NCBI RefSeq assembly: GCF_027213965.1
Contig: NZ_JAPWGX010000001.1
Coordinates: 248,001-312,000, forward strand
Direction of reading: 5' to 3'
Length of the DNA: 64,000 bases
Source: Maritalea porphyrae
Lineage (GTDB): Bacteria; Pseudomonadota; Alphaproteobacteria; Rhizobiales; Devosiaceae
The position numbers and the translations under genes are program-made. This document shows, piece after piece, positions 56,862 through 64,000 of this stretch (the first letter of the stretch is position 1; every line of letters begins with the position of its first letter). The notes beneath the pieces were generated by a model that worked only from the letters and a program-made list of their open reading frames with translations, made no database searches and was not told the DNA's origin.

Positions 56862-57913
56862 TGCCAAAACGTGAACCCTTTAAACTTGGGACATTTGAAG
56901 TGGAGGCAGGGACACGCAAAACCGTGGACCTGCCGGTCAGTGTTCTATCCGACCATACGCCCGTTACACTCAGCGTGCATGTGGTGCATGGTCGCCTGCC
57001 CGGACCAACTGTTTTCGTTTCAGCGGCAGTGCACGGCGACGAAGTGATTGGGGTGGAAATTGTACGGCGCTTGCTGAACAGCAAAAAGCTGAGCGGTCTG
57101 CGCGGCACATTGCTCGCCATCCCGATTGTCAATTCGTTCGGCTTTATGAACCATTCGCGGTATTTGCCCGATAGACGAGACTTAAACCGCTCGTTTCCGG
57201 GCAGTCCACAAGGCTCACTTGCCGCGCGGCTTGCACATATTTTTCTTGAAGAGATCATCAAGAAATCTGACTTTGGGATCGACTTGCACTCGGCAGCTGT
57301 AAACCGGGCAAACCTGCCCCAAGCGCGCGTTTCGCATAAGTCGGAAAAAGCAAAAGAACTGGCGCAGGCATTTGGTGCACCGGTTACGCTTTTGTCTCCG
57401 CTGCGTGAAGGTTCGATGCGTCAGATTGCCGACAGTCTTGAAACACCGATGGTGCTTTATGAAGCTGGCGAGGGCTTACGGTTTGACGAACATGCCGCCA
57501 AAATGGGCGTAACCGGCATTTTGCGGGTGATGAGCCATTTGGGTATGCTCAGTGCAAAATCAGTCAAGCAGCCACGCGTAAAGCCGCTTTTGTCGTCGTC
57601 GAGCTATTGGGAGCGCGCGCCAGCCGGTGGGGTCATGCGCACGTTCAAAGGCAATGGCGAAATCGTGCAAGAAGGCACAGTTTTGGGCATTATTTCGGAC
57701 CCGTTTGGGGAAAAAGAGGTGGAACTCAAAGCCGCCTATCCTGGCTTAATCATTGGGCGCACCAACCTGCCCGTGGTCAACGAAGGTGATGGGCTGTTCC
57801 ACATTGCCAAGATCAAACGTTCAGATGAATCCGCTGAAGCAGCGCTTGGTCACTTGCAAACGCAAGTGGAAGTTGAAGCCGAAGCGATGTTCGACGAAGA
57901 CGAAATCATTTAA
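56861..57913 (+). CDS. Succinylglutamate desuccinylase/aspartoacylase-family zinc hydrolase
   Basis: This 350-residue M14-like hydrolase shows HGDEVIGVEIVRRLL (His and Glu zinc ligands near residue 59), then DRRDLNRSFPGS, and DLHSAAVNRANLP with the third zinc His. A Glu in VLYEAGEG is the catalytic base region. The C-terminal 90 residues form a beta domain. Coupled to RimK, it may remove the glutamate tails that RimK adds, or process gamma- or alpha-glutamyl peptides. Family members vary widely in substrate, so the role rests on the gene pair. Other RimK loci often carry such a zinc hydrolase. Confidence 0.88.
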   Translation: MPKREPFKLGTFEVEAGTRKTVDLPVSVLSDHTPVTLSVHVVHGRLPGPTVFVSAAVHGDEVIGVEIVRRLLNSKKLSGLRGTLLAIPIVNSFGFMNHSRYLPDRRDLNRSFPGSPQGSLAARLAHIFLEEIIKKSDFGIDLHSAAVNRANLPQARVSHKSEKAKELAQAFGAPVTLLSPLREGSMRQIADSLETPMVLYEAGEGLRFDEHAAKMGVTGILRVMSHLGMLSAKSVKQPRVKPLLSSSSYWERAPAGGVMRTFKGNGEIVQEGTVLGIISDPFGEKEVELKAAYPGLIIGRTNLPVVNEGDGLFHIAKIKRSDESAEAALGHLQTQVEVEAEAMFDEDEII

Positions 57914-57918
57914 AAAAT

Positions 57919-57943
57919 TGGGCGGCTTTTGCCGCCCTTTTCT
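57919..57943 (+). terminator. Terminator after the zinc hydrolase gene
   Basis: GGGCGGC (57920-57926) and GCCGCCC (57931-57937) form a 7-bp stem with a TTTT loop, followed by TTTTCT. The same hairpin occurs again at 58535-58552 as part of the 43-bp direct repeat. Confidence 0.85.
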
Positions 57944-57962
57944 ATTTCAGGTGCTCGGCATG
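57920..57962. repeat. 43-bp perfect direct repeat, copy 1
   Basis: Identical, base for base, to 58535-58577. It contains a transcription terminator and a copy of the last seven codons and stop of the S-formylglutathione hydrolase gene, here separated from that gene. Flanking bases differ between the copies. Confidence 0.9.
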
Positions 57963-57973
57963 TCGGCTGCGAC

Positions 57974-58003
57974 AAAATAACATACGGGAGAGTATGTTAT
58001 TTT
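57974..58003. promoter_or_regulatory. Perfect inverted repeat, probable repressor operator
   Basis: Arms AAAATAACATAC (57974-57985) and GTATGTTATTTT (57992-58003) are exact complements around GGGAGA, 48 nt before the membrane-protein start. The arm length and 6-bp spacer fit a TetR-like dimer site, but no such regulator gene is next to it. A rho-independent terminator is less likely as the hairpin is A+T-rich. Confidence 0.65.
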
Positions 58004-58051
58004 CTTTAGATTTTACCTAACATCGGCAGGTACTTATCCAAAGGAAACAAA

Positions 58052-58462
58052 ATGCTACTTTTCATTAGGACCGCAAACAAATGGCTCCTTTCTGCTGCCA
58101 TCTTGTCATTCGCCGCGACAGCACTTCATCTAATTGTTGGCACACCAGAGCTAATGCAGCCGATCTACACATCAAACACGCCAGCTGTTTCAAAAGCGAC
58201 CGCCCAGGTTATGTGGAACGGTATTGCGCTTCTGTGCGTCGTCAGCGGAGGTGTGTTGCTCTACGCGTCAATTAAGCCAAAGATCGCAGTCGAAATTTCG
58301 GCTGCTGTCATCCTCATCTTTGTTGGCATGACTGCCCTGTTTGTCCTAACGGGGCTTTCGCAGTTTGGTGAGATTTCTAGTCTTCCTCAATGGCAGTTCT
58401 TTGGTCTACTACCACTTCTGACGATCATTGGCCTAGTGCGAAACAGGGCGCGTGGTGCATAG
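58052..58462 (+). CDS. Small four-helix membrane protein
   Basis: The 136-residue protein has about four hydrophobic segments: LLSAAILSFAATALHLIVG, MWNGIALLCVVSGGVLLYA, ISAAVILIFVGMTALFVLTGL and FFGLLPLLTIIGLV. Short, partly charged loops separate them, with ATG preceded by AAGGAA at good spacing. I do not recognise the family. It is the only gene of a segment bounded by the 43-bp repeats, and has a perfect inverted repeat in its promoter region, so it is probably under its own repressor control. Confidence 0.75.
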   Translation: MLLFIRTANKWLLSAAILSFAATALHLIVGTPELMQPIYTSNTPAVSKATAQVMWNGIALLCVVSGGVLLYASIKPKIAVEISAAVILIFVGMTALFVLTGLSQFGEISSLPQWQFFGLLPLLTIIGLVRNRARGA

Positions 58463-58534
58463 ACACCAAATCCAAAAAATATTGGAAAGCCCGAGCTAAG
58501 CTCTTACGTTTAAACCACACTAGTCTGGCTTCAA

Positions 58535-58577
58535 GGGCGGCTTTTGCCGCCCTTTTCTATTTCAGGTGCTCGGCATG
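58535..58577. repeat. 43-bp perfect direct repeat, copy 2
   Basis: Second exact copy of 57920-57962. It includes the real 3' end of the S-formylglutathione hydrolase gene (stop at 58557-58559, minus strand). The distance between copies is 615 bp start to start. Confidence 0.9.
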
Positions 58578-59390
58578 CCACGCGATATGGTGATGCATAA
58601 ACGTGGACACAAATGGGTAATAGTGGTCGTACCCTTCTTGAATACGCATGGTCAGGTCAATTTCAGTCCCCTTAACCGCTTCAACCAGCGCCTGCGGGCG
58701 ACAGCCCTCTTCCATCCATTGATCCACATCGCCTTGATCAACCAAAATGGGTGAAAATCGATTACCGTCAGCAATCAAATCACACGCATCATACTGGCGC
58801 CAAACTGATTGATCGGAGCCAAGATATTTCTCAAAAGACGGTTTTGACCAACTGGCTTTGGAAGGGCGACAAATCGGAGCGAAAGCCGAGCAGCTCTTAA
58901 ACCGATCTGGATTTTTCAGCGCAATGGTCAACGCCCCATGTCCGCCCATCGAATGGCCGAAAATGGATTGACGCGACATGTCGGCGTTAAAGTTCTCTCC
59001 AATCAGTTTTGGCAGTTCGTCCACCAAATAGGTGTACATATTGTAGTTCTTGTCGAATGGCTCCTCAGTCGCATCCAAATAGAACCCCGCTGCCTTGCCA
59101 AACTGCCAATTGTCAGGCTCGTCTGGCACATCTTCGCCGCGTGGCGACGTGTCTGGGCACACAATAATAACGCCCTTTTGGGCCGCCATTTGTCGATATT
59201 CGCCTTTGTCCATCACGTTGGAATGGTCACACGTGAGGCCTGACAAATACCAGAGCACCGGGCACGGCTTTTCAGCCGCTTGAGGCGGAACGAACACGGC
59301 AAATGTCATCTCACATTGGCAGGCGTCAGAGGCGTGTGTGTAGACGCCCTGCGTGCCGCCGTGCGAGCGGGTTTCAGAAACAATTTGCAT
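58557..59390 (-). CDS. fghA: S-formylglutathione hydrolase
   Basis: This 277-residue serine hydrolase releases formate and glutathione. The nucleophile Ser is in FGHSMGGHGALTIALKNP near residue 146; the FAPICRPSKASWSKP and C-terminal DHYYPFVSTFMHHH segments carry the rest of the triad and lid. It lies 9 nt downstream of the alcohol dehydrogenase gene, forming the second step of glutathione-dependent formaldehyde oxidation. The gene's end is part of a duplicated 43-bp segment. It acts in the cytoplasm and depends on glutathione, kept reduced by gor. Confidence 0.97.
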   Translation of the reverse strand: MQIVSETRSHGGTQGVYTHASDACQCEMTFAVFVPPQAAEKPCPVLWYLSGLTCDHSNVMDKGEYRQMAAQKGVIIVCPDTSPRGEDVPDEPDNWQFGKAAGFYLDATEEPFDKNYNMYTYLVDELPKLIGENFNADMSRQSIFGHSMGGHGALTIALKNPDRFKSCSAFAPICRPSKASWSKPSFEKYLGSDQSVWRQYDACDLIADGNRFSPILVDQGDVDQWMEEGCRPQALVEAVKGTEIDLTMRIQEGYDHYYPFVSTFMHHHIAWHAEHLK

Positions 59391-59399
59391 ATTGGTTCC

Positions 59400-60509
59400 T
59401 TAAAACTTCACAACGCCGCGAATGCTTTCGCCTTTGCGCATCAGGTCAAAGCCATCATTGATTTTGTCCAAACCCATCGTGTGGGTAATCATTGGATCAA
59501 TCTCGATTTTGCCGTCCATGTACCAATCAACAATTTTGGGCACATCTGTGCGCCCCTTGGCACCACCAAATGCAGTGCCGCGCCAATTGCGTCCGGTCAC
59601 CAGCTGGAACGGACGGGTTGAGATTTCTTGTCCCGCGCCCGCAACACCAATAATGATCGATGTGCCCCAACCTTTGTGACAACACTCCAGCGCTTGGCGC
59701 ATCACATTGACGTTGCCAATACACTCAAACGAATAGTCCGCGCCGCCTTTGGTCAAATCGACGATGTATGGCACCAGGTCGCCTTCAACCTCGTTTGGAT
59801 TGACAAAATGGGTCATGCCGAACCGTTCGCCCCATGATTTGCGGGCTGGGTTCAAGTCCACACCAACGATCATATTGGCCCCTGCAAGGCGGGCGCCTTG
59901 GATGACGTTAAGGCCGATACCGCCAAGACCAAATACGACAACATTGTCACCAGGTTGAACTTTTGCGGTGTTAATCACCGCACCAATGCCGGTTGTCACA
60001 CCGCAACCGATATAGCAAATGCTTTCAAATGGTGCGTCTTCTCGCACCTTTGCCAATGCAATTTCGGGCACGACTGTGTGGTTCGCAAAAGTCGAGGTAC
60101 CCATGTAGTGAAAGGCTGGCTCGCCCTTGATCGAGAACCGCGAGGTACCGTCGGGCATTAGGCCTTGGCCCTGGGTGGTGCGGATTTTTTGGCAAAGGTT
60201 GGTTTTGCCCGACGTGCAATAATCGCACTCGCGGCATTCGGGTGTGTAGAGCGGAATGACGTGGTCACCCTTCTTAAGGGTTGTTACGCCCGGCCCTACG
60301 TCAACCACAACACCAGCGCCTTCATGGCCCAGAATGGCCGGAAAAATCCCTTCAGGGTCCGCGCCGGACAGAGTGAATTCGTCTGTATGGCAAATGCCCG
60401 TAGCGCGAATTTCAACAAGAACCTCGCCCTCTTTTGGGCCTTCCAAGTCAACTTCGACAACTTCAAGCGGTTTTCCCGCTTCAAATGCAACTGCGGCTTT
60501 CGTTTTCAT
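59400..60509 (-). CDS. frmA: S-(hydroxymethyl)glutathione dehydrogenase (class III alcohol dehydrogenase)
   Basis: This 369-residue zinc dehydrogenase oxidises S-hydroxymethylglutathione with NAD. It has [19 protein letters not shown] and the catalytic zinc Cys near residue 40, [12 protein letters not shown], and the structural zinc site [16 protein letters not shown] near residue 95. The NAD-binding [13 protein letters not shown] follows near 190. ATG is directly upstream of a promoter interval shared with a divergent unknown gene. With fghA it detoxifies formaldehyde or supports C1 use. Confidence 0.97.
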   Translation of the reverse strand: MKTKAAVAFEAGKPLEVVEVDLEGPKEGEVLVEIRATGICHTDEFTLSGADPEGIFPAILGHEGAGVVVDVGPGVTTLKKGDHVIPLYTPECRECDYCTSGKTNLCQKIRTTQGQGLMPDGTSRFSIKGEPAFHYMGTSTFANHTVVPEIALAKVREDAPFESICYIGCGVTTGIGAVINTAKVQPGDNVVVFGLGGIGLNVIQGARLAGANMIVGVDLNPARKSWGERFGMTHFVNPNEVEGDLVPYIVDLTKGGADYSFECIGNVNVMRQALECCHKGWGTSIIIGVAGAGQEISTRPFQLVTGRNWRGTAFGGAKGRTDVPKIVDWYMDGKIEIDPMITHTMGLDKINDGFDLMRKGESIRGVVKF

Positions 60510-60634
60510 TATGACTTCTCCAAAAAAGCTTTTGTGCGCATGGACACCAGAATCTGATAATTGAGCTTATGCTAGCAACCCAACAATGACACCCACAATC
60601 ATGTTTTTGTGTTTTTTAGGTTTAGGACAATAGG

Positions 60635-61381
60635 ATGAGCGAGGCGATGCGCACGAACATTGAACGATTGCTCGCTTCGTATAAATCCGGCGCACTTGGC
60701 GGTGCGCATATGCCCGAAGATGTCCACCCACCACCGCCACGCGACAGCGCTGCATTGCTGCACTATCTTACGCTTGGCATGTGCCTAAATTATCAACGCA
60801 ATGCTTATGCGTTTTGGCTCGCTTGCACAAAGACATACGCTGACGAGGAAACCGATTGGGTGTTTGATCCGCAAAAGGTTGTCGATAGGACCGTGGAACA
60901 GTTGCGATCCGCCCTGCTCAAACACAAAGTCGCTTTGCAGCCCAACAAACATATCGAGAATTGGCAACGCGTTTCTGGCGGCATTGTTGCGCATGGTGAA
61001 GGTGAGGTGCGGTGTATTTTGGCTAAGAATGGCTTTGATATTGAAAACATTCGCGCCTTTATCCAGTCGAACAAACGCGATTTTCCTTATCTGGCGGGGA
61101 ATAAAATCTGCAATTATTGGCTTTATGTGTTGACCCAATATACCGACCTGCCCTTGACCAACCGCGCCGCGCTTTCTGTTGCGCCGGACACGCATGTTAT
61201 TCAAGCCAGTTTGAAGCTTGGGCTTATATCACCTGCAGAATCCAAACGCTCAGATGTTGCTGAACTGGTTGCCCAACGATGGCAAGACGTATTGAGCGGT
61301 ACTGACCTTGTGCCCATTGATGTGCACACGCCATTATGGCTTTGGAGCCGTGGTGGTTTTGCGGACTTGGGGGACGCTTGA
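60635..61381 (+). CDS. Conserved hypothetical protein (unrecognised family)
   Basis: The 248-residue soluble protein contains NYQRNAYAFWLACTKTY, DWVFDPQKVVDRTV, RDFPYLAGNKICNYWLYVLTQY, and a Pro-rich end with VPIDVHTPLWLWSRGGF. Its helical pattern, the GxKxxNYW-type hairpin and the late Asp reminded me of HhH-GPD base-excision enzymes, but the match is too weak to name it. ATG follows AGGACAATAGG. Its stop overlaps the aldose 1-epimerase start (TGATG), so the two are cotranscribed. Confidence 0.75.
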   Translation: MSEAMRTNIERLLASYKSGALGGAHMPEDVHPPPPRDSAALLHYLTLGMCLNYQRNAYAFWLACTKTYADEETDWVFDPQKVVDRTVEQLRSALLKHKVALQPNKHIENWQRVSGGIVAHGEGEVRCILAKNGFDIENIRAFIQSNKRDFPYLAGNKICNYWLYVLTQYTDLPLTNRAALSVAPDTHVIQASLKLGLISPAESKRSDVAELVAQRWQDVLSGTDLVPIDVHTPLWLWSRGGFADLGDA

Positions 61382-62394
61382 TGAGTGCAACAGTGACAAG
61401 ACTTGGCGAGATCGACGGCAAGCCATTTGACCGGATTGTGCTGAAAACCGCGCAAGCTGAAGTTGCGATTCTTTCGCTTGGGGGGATCACCCAAAGCTGG
61501 GTCATTCCTACACCAAATGGCCCACTTGATGTGGTCTTGGGCTATGATGATCCGTTCGATTATATTGACAACCCTGACTATTTGGGCACCACCGTAGGTC
61601 GCGTTGCAAACCGAATTTCTGGCGCTCAGTTTGAGCTGGACGGTGAAATTTACCCGCTAAGCCAAAACGGGCCAGGCATGACACTGCATGGCGGTACCAA
61701 TGGACTTTCGAAACGCAATTGGACTGTTGTGGATGTCGGTGAAACATATGTAGAGCTGACGTACACTTCTGCACATATGGAAGAAGGCTTTCCTGGCAAT
61801 GTTGAGTTTACAATGCTCATAACGCTTGAGGACGCCCGGTTAAACTACCACATAGGCGCGACAGTTGACCGACCAACACCGATAAATTTTGCACAGCACA
61901 ATTACTACAACTTGCTCGGTGGCGGTCCAATTTGGGATCATCAGATGCAGATCAGTGCGACCCACTATGCGCCGTTGGGCGACGACTTGCTGCCAACTGG
62001 CGAGATCGCTTCAATTGCGGGTACACCATTTGATTATCGCACCTTGCGGTCTTTTGCCGATTTGGACCCTGACCGCCTTGGCATGGACATGGCATATGTG
62101 CTGCCCGCGGACCGAGATTTGGACGACCCGGTTGCGCAAGTGAAGGCACCAAATGGCGTTACGCTGCGACTTTGGACTGATCAGCCGTGTTTACAGACCT
62201 ATAATGGCAACAATCAAACGGTCCAGACCAGTGGCGCATCGGGTCGACCATTTGGTCGCTGTTCAGCCATTTGCATAGAGCCACAAAGGCATTCAAACGC
62301 GGTCAACACGCCCGCCTTCCCAAGCATTATCGTGACGCCTGAGATGCCTTATGCCTATCGAACGGCGATCGAGATCCAGTCCACAAGTGCATGA
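61381..62394 (+). CDS. galM: Aldose 1-epimerase (galactose mutarotase family)
   Basis: The 337-residue protein has the galactose-mutarotase fold. It opens with a segment containing VAILSLGGITQSWVIPTPNG, followed by GTTVGRVANRISGAQFELDG with an Arg, MTLHGGTNGLSKR with the catalytic His, NFAQHNYYNLLGG with the second His, and IEPQRHSNAVNTPAFPS with the C-terminal Glu region. It interconverts sugar anomers. The start overlaps the upstream stop. It could serve the GH42 beta-galactosidase pathway, although it lies 17 kb away. Confidence 0.94.
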   Translation: MSATVTRLGEIDGKPFDRIVLKTAQAEVAILSLGGITQSWVIPTPNGPLDVVLGYDDPFDYIDNPDYLGTTVGRVANRISGAQFELDGEIYPLSQNGPGMTLHGGTNGLSKRNWTVVDVGETYVELTYTSAHMEEGFPGNVEFTMLITLEDARLNYHIGATVDRPTPINFAQHNYYNLLGGGPIWDHQMQISATHYAPLGDDLLPTGEIASIAGTPFDYRTLRSFADLDPDRLGMDMAYVLPADRDLDDPVAQVKAPNGVTLRLWTDQPCLQTYNGNNQTVQTSGASGRPFGRCSAICIEPQRHSNAVNTPAFPSIIVTPEMPYAYRTAIEIQSTSA

Positions 62395-62497
62395 TCCGTA
62401 TATAGTTTTGATTGTTGCTTTATGAAATAATGTAATCGTATACAATAACCAATGGTGGTAAGCTTCCTGTATTTTAAGAAAATGCTTCCATAATTTA

Positions 62498-62527
62498 TTA
62501 ACATGCAAATCATACTGTACGTATAAT
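62498..62527 (+). promoter_or_regulatory. Sigma-70-type promoter of the DOPA-dioxygenase gene
   Basis: TTAACA (62498-62503) and TATAAT (62522-62527) are spaced 18 bp, in a strongly A+T-rich 150-bp interval. The start codon is 17 nt beyond the -10 box, with GAGGA before it. Confidence 0.6.
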
Positions 62528-62543
62528 TGCTTAGAGGATTGCG

Positions 62544-62882
62544 ATGCATAACACAGATATAATTCAGGATTATCACGCCCACATCTACTTTGGCAGCGTA
62601 ACGGCTGGGCTGGCCAAGGAACTATGCGAAAATGCCGTAGAGCAATTTGGCGTCAAAATGGGTCGCATGCACGAAAAACCTGTTGGACCGCACCCAATGT
62701 GGTCTTGCCAACTCACCGCAACAACGGATCAATTTGCTGAACTGCTTCCCTGGCTGGCGCTTAACCGAAACAGTCTAATCATTTTCGCCCATCCGCAGAC
62801 GGGAAATGATTTGATCGATCACCGCGATCGTGGAATTTGGTTGGGCGCGGGCTTGGAACTAGATTTCAGCGTTTTTGACTAA
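62544..62882 (+). CDS. DOPA 4,5-dioxygenase-family protein
   Basis: This 112-residue protein matches the short DOPA-dioxygenase family: DYHAHIYFGSVTAGLAKELCE, FGVKMGRMHEKPVGPHPMW and LIIFAHPQTGNDLIDHRDRGIWLG, with several conserved His residues for iron. The plant and fungal enzymes open the ring of L-DOPA; bacterial members are little studied. A tyrosine-phenol-lyase-type gene lies 7 kb upstream, and that enzyme class can make DOPA from catechol, so a shared aromatic pathway is possible but unproven. Confidence 0.88.
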   Translation: MHNTDIIQDYHAHIYFGSVTAGLAKELCENAVEQFGVKMGRMHEKPVGPHPMWSCQLTATTDQFAELLPWLALNRNSLIIFAHPQTGNDLIDHRDRGIWLGAGLELDFSVFD

Positions 62883-62883
62883 A

Positions 62884-62914
62884 AAAGCCCCGGCAAAGCC
62901 GGGGCTCATTTTTG
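62884..62914. terminator. Bidirectional terminator between convergent genes
   Basis: AGCCCCGGC (62886-62894) and GCCGGGGCT (62898-62906) enclose AAA; T-runs lie on both sides (TTTTT after it on plus, TTTTTT on minus). Confidence 0.9.
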
Positions 62915-62935
62915 ATTGAAACGGCTGGTGCCTTG

Positions 62936-64000
62936 CTATGCAGGCATGCCTTTTTCGACCAGTTTGACCATATAAGAACATCCCGTTGGGATAATTTCGT
63001 CATTAAAATCATAGTCGGGGTGATGAACGCCTGCGGTATCGCCCTGCCCCAAGAAAATATAAGCGCCTGGACGCTCGTTGAGCATGAACGAAAAGTCTTC
63101 GGCGCCCATCACTGGGTCGGTGTCGTCCACAACACGGTCTTCGCCCGCAATTTCCTTGGCGACTTCAACTGCGAATTTCGTACGTTCAGCATCGTTGATG
63201 GTGACAGGGTACTCGCGGTTATATTGCAGTGAAATCTCAGCGCCGTGCATTTCGCCGATTGATTTGCAGATCTGTTTGAGCCGCTCTTCGGCCAGGTCGC
63301 GCACATCTTCGTCCAATGTGCGTATCGTGCCCGAAAGCTTGGCCGCGTGTGGGATCACATTGTCCGTATCGCCTGCATGGAAGGTGGTAACCGAAACAAC
63401 GATTGATTGAAGCGGATTGGTGTTGCGCGAAGCGATCTTTTGGAAAGCCTGCACCAAATCGGTGCCAACGATAATCGGGTCAATGCCCGCGTGCGGCCGT
63501 GCGGCGTGTGCGCCTTTGCCCACGATATCAATATAGAATGTATCGGCTGCAGCCATCAATGGCCCAGGGCGAATGGCAAAATTGCCGACAGCCCGCCCCG
63601 GTGCATTGTGAAGGCCATAGACTTCATGAATGCCAAAACGGTCCATCAAACCGTCTTTCACCATTTCATTGCCGCCGCCGCCACCTTCTTCTGCCGGTTG
63701 GAAAATCACAATCGCTGTACCATCAAAATTGCGCGTTTCAGCCAAATATTTGGCAGCGCCCAGCAACATTGTGGTGTGGCCATCGTGGCCGCAAGCATGC
63801 ATTACGCCCGGATTGGTTGATTTATACTCATGTGGCTGCGCCTCAACAATTGGCAGGGCATCCATATCAGCGCGCAAACCAATCACCCGACCCGATATGT
63901 TGGTTTTTCCTTTGATCACACCTACAACGCCAGTTCGGCCAATGCCTGTGACCACCTCGTCAAGGCCAAACTCTTTGAGCTTTTCAGCCACCAGAGCGGA
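62936..64000 (-). CDS. M20-family amidohydrolase (hippurate hydrolase/IAA-amino acid hydrolase type; 5' end outside window)
   Basis: The frame is open to the right edge (SALVAEKLKEFG), so roughly 30 N-terminal residues are missing. The dimetal site is formed by GLRADMDALPI, MHACGHDGHTTMLLGAA with the bridging Cys/His, FQPAEEGGGGG with catalytic Glu, and GLHNAPG. A dimerisation domain (from GKGAHAARPHAGIDP) interrupts the catalytic domain, which resumes with MGAEDFSFML near the end. Such enzymes cleave N-acyl amino acids. Signal sequences cannot be judged. Confidence 0.92.
   Translation of the reverse strand, partial: SALVAEKLKEFGLDEVVTGIGRTGVVGVIKGKTNISGRVIGLRADMDALPIVEAQPHEYKSTNPGVMHACGHDGHTTMLLGAAKYLAETRNFDGTAIVIFQPAEEGGGGGNEMVKDGLMDRFGIHEVYGLHNAPGRAVGNFAIRPGPLMAAADTFYIDIVGKGAHAARPHAGIDPIIVGTDLVQAFQKIASRNTNPLQSIVVSVTTFHAGDTDNVIPHAAKLSGTIRTLDEDVRDLAEERLKQICKSIGEMHGAEISLQYNREYPVTINDAERTKFAVEVAKEIAGEDRVVDDTDPVMGAEDFSFMLNERPGAYIFLGQGDTAGVHHPDYDFNDEIIPTGCSYMVKLVEKGMPA

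Noticed and set aside
57918-58600. Insertion sequence at the 43-bp repeat
   Set aside because: No transposase, no terminal inverted repeats at the segment edges, and 43 bp is far longer than a usual IS target duplication.
1-64000. tRNA, rRNA or CRISPR loci
   Set aside because: I looked for cloverleaf ends (GGTTC...CCA type), rRNA-like blocks and regular short repeats and found none; a covariance-model scan was not possible here.

Overview
The window looks like a chromosomal segment of an alphaproteobacterium, most likely a marine member of the Hyphomicrobiales (Rhizobiales). The evidence is a class II DAHP synthase, a DUF2865 secreted protein, divergent cobT/cobS, a PleC/DivJ-like histidine kinase, an Atm1-type ABC exporter, a CimA-type citramalate synthase and a GltX-NadE pair. 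Base composition looks close to 50% G+C by eye (not computed). I see no rRNA or tRNA gene, CRISPR array, transposase or integrase. Genes at both edges are cut: a PadR regulator on the left and an M20 amidohydrolase on the right.

Layout. 1-5.0 kb: PadR regulator and an RND efflux pair (+). 5.1-7.4 kb: ArsR regulator and Atm1-like ABC exporter (-), with a palindrome on the ArsR start codon. 7.4-13.1 kb: tightly packed operon cysS, GFA-domain protein, cimA, LysM protein (-). 13.4-15.5 kb: cytochrome c', VOC protein and FAH-family hydrolase (-), with a tandem operator between the last two. 15.6-31 kb: mostly housekeeping genes (DUF2865 protein, gltX, nadE, porin-like protein, DAHP synthase, VIT1/CCC1 transporter, gor, DUF2059 protein, rpiA, L,D-transpeptidase, moaA, Lrp, thermonuclease, histidine kinase). 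31-34.7 kb: cobT/cobS, a retroviral-type aspartic protease and dusA. 34.8-45 kb: a carbohydrate locus with a glycerate 2-kinase (+), then (-) a CUT1 ABC transporter, a GH63-type hydrolase and a LacI regulator as one operon, and a GH42 beta-galactosidase. The ABC operon and GH42 share a LacI-type palindrome centred on TAAACGTTTA. 45.2-52 kb: PuuD-like hydrolase, two paralogous LuxR-type regulators and a 1157-residue DUF4214/beta-solenoid surface protein. 52.1-54.2 kb: OsmC, DUF2513 and DUF2971 proteins. 54.2-57.9 kb: a structured leader, a tyrosine-phenol-lyase-type lyase, a RimK ATP-grasp ligase and an AstE/aspartoacylase-type zinc hydrolase (+). 57.9-58.6 kb: a small membrane-protein cassette between perfect 43-bp direct repeats. 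58.6-60.5 kb: glutathione-dependent formaldehyde oxidation (frmA, fghA). 60.6-62.9 kb: an unknown protein, aldose 1-epimerase and a DOPA-dioxygenase-family protein. 62.9-64 kb: M20 amidohydrolase.

How genes work together. The clearest functional unit is 35.9-45 kb, where transporter, two glycosidases and regulator are tied together by shared operators. A GH63 enzyme of the glucosyl-/mannosylglycerate hydrolase type next to a glycerate 2-kinase suggests use of a glycosyl-glycerate compatible solute, but this is inference. The most novel-looking element is the 5' leader of the tyrosine phenol-lyase gene. One strand there can pair with either of two identical CCACGGG segments, and the second of these can also mask the Shine-Dalgarno sequence. 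That is the logic of a translational riboswitch, and I do not recognise the family. The 43-bp repeat cassette and the DUF4214 solenoid protein with its two linked regulators are the other accessory features worth following.
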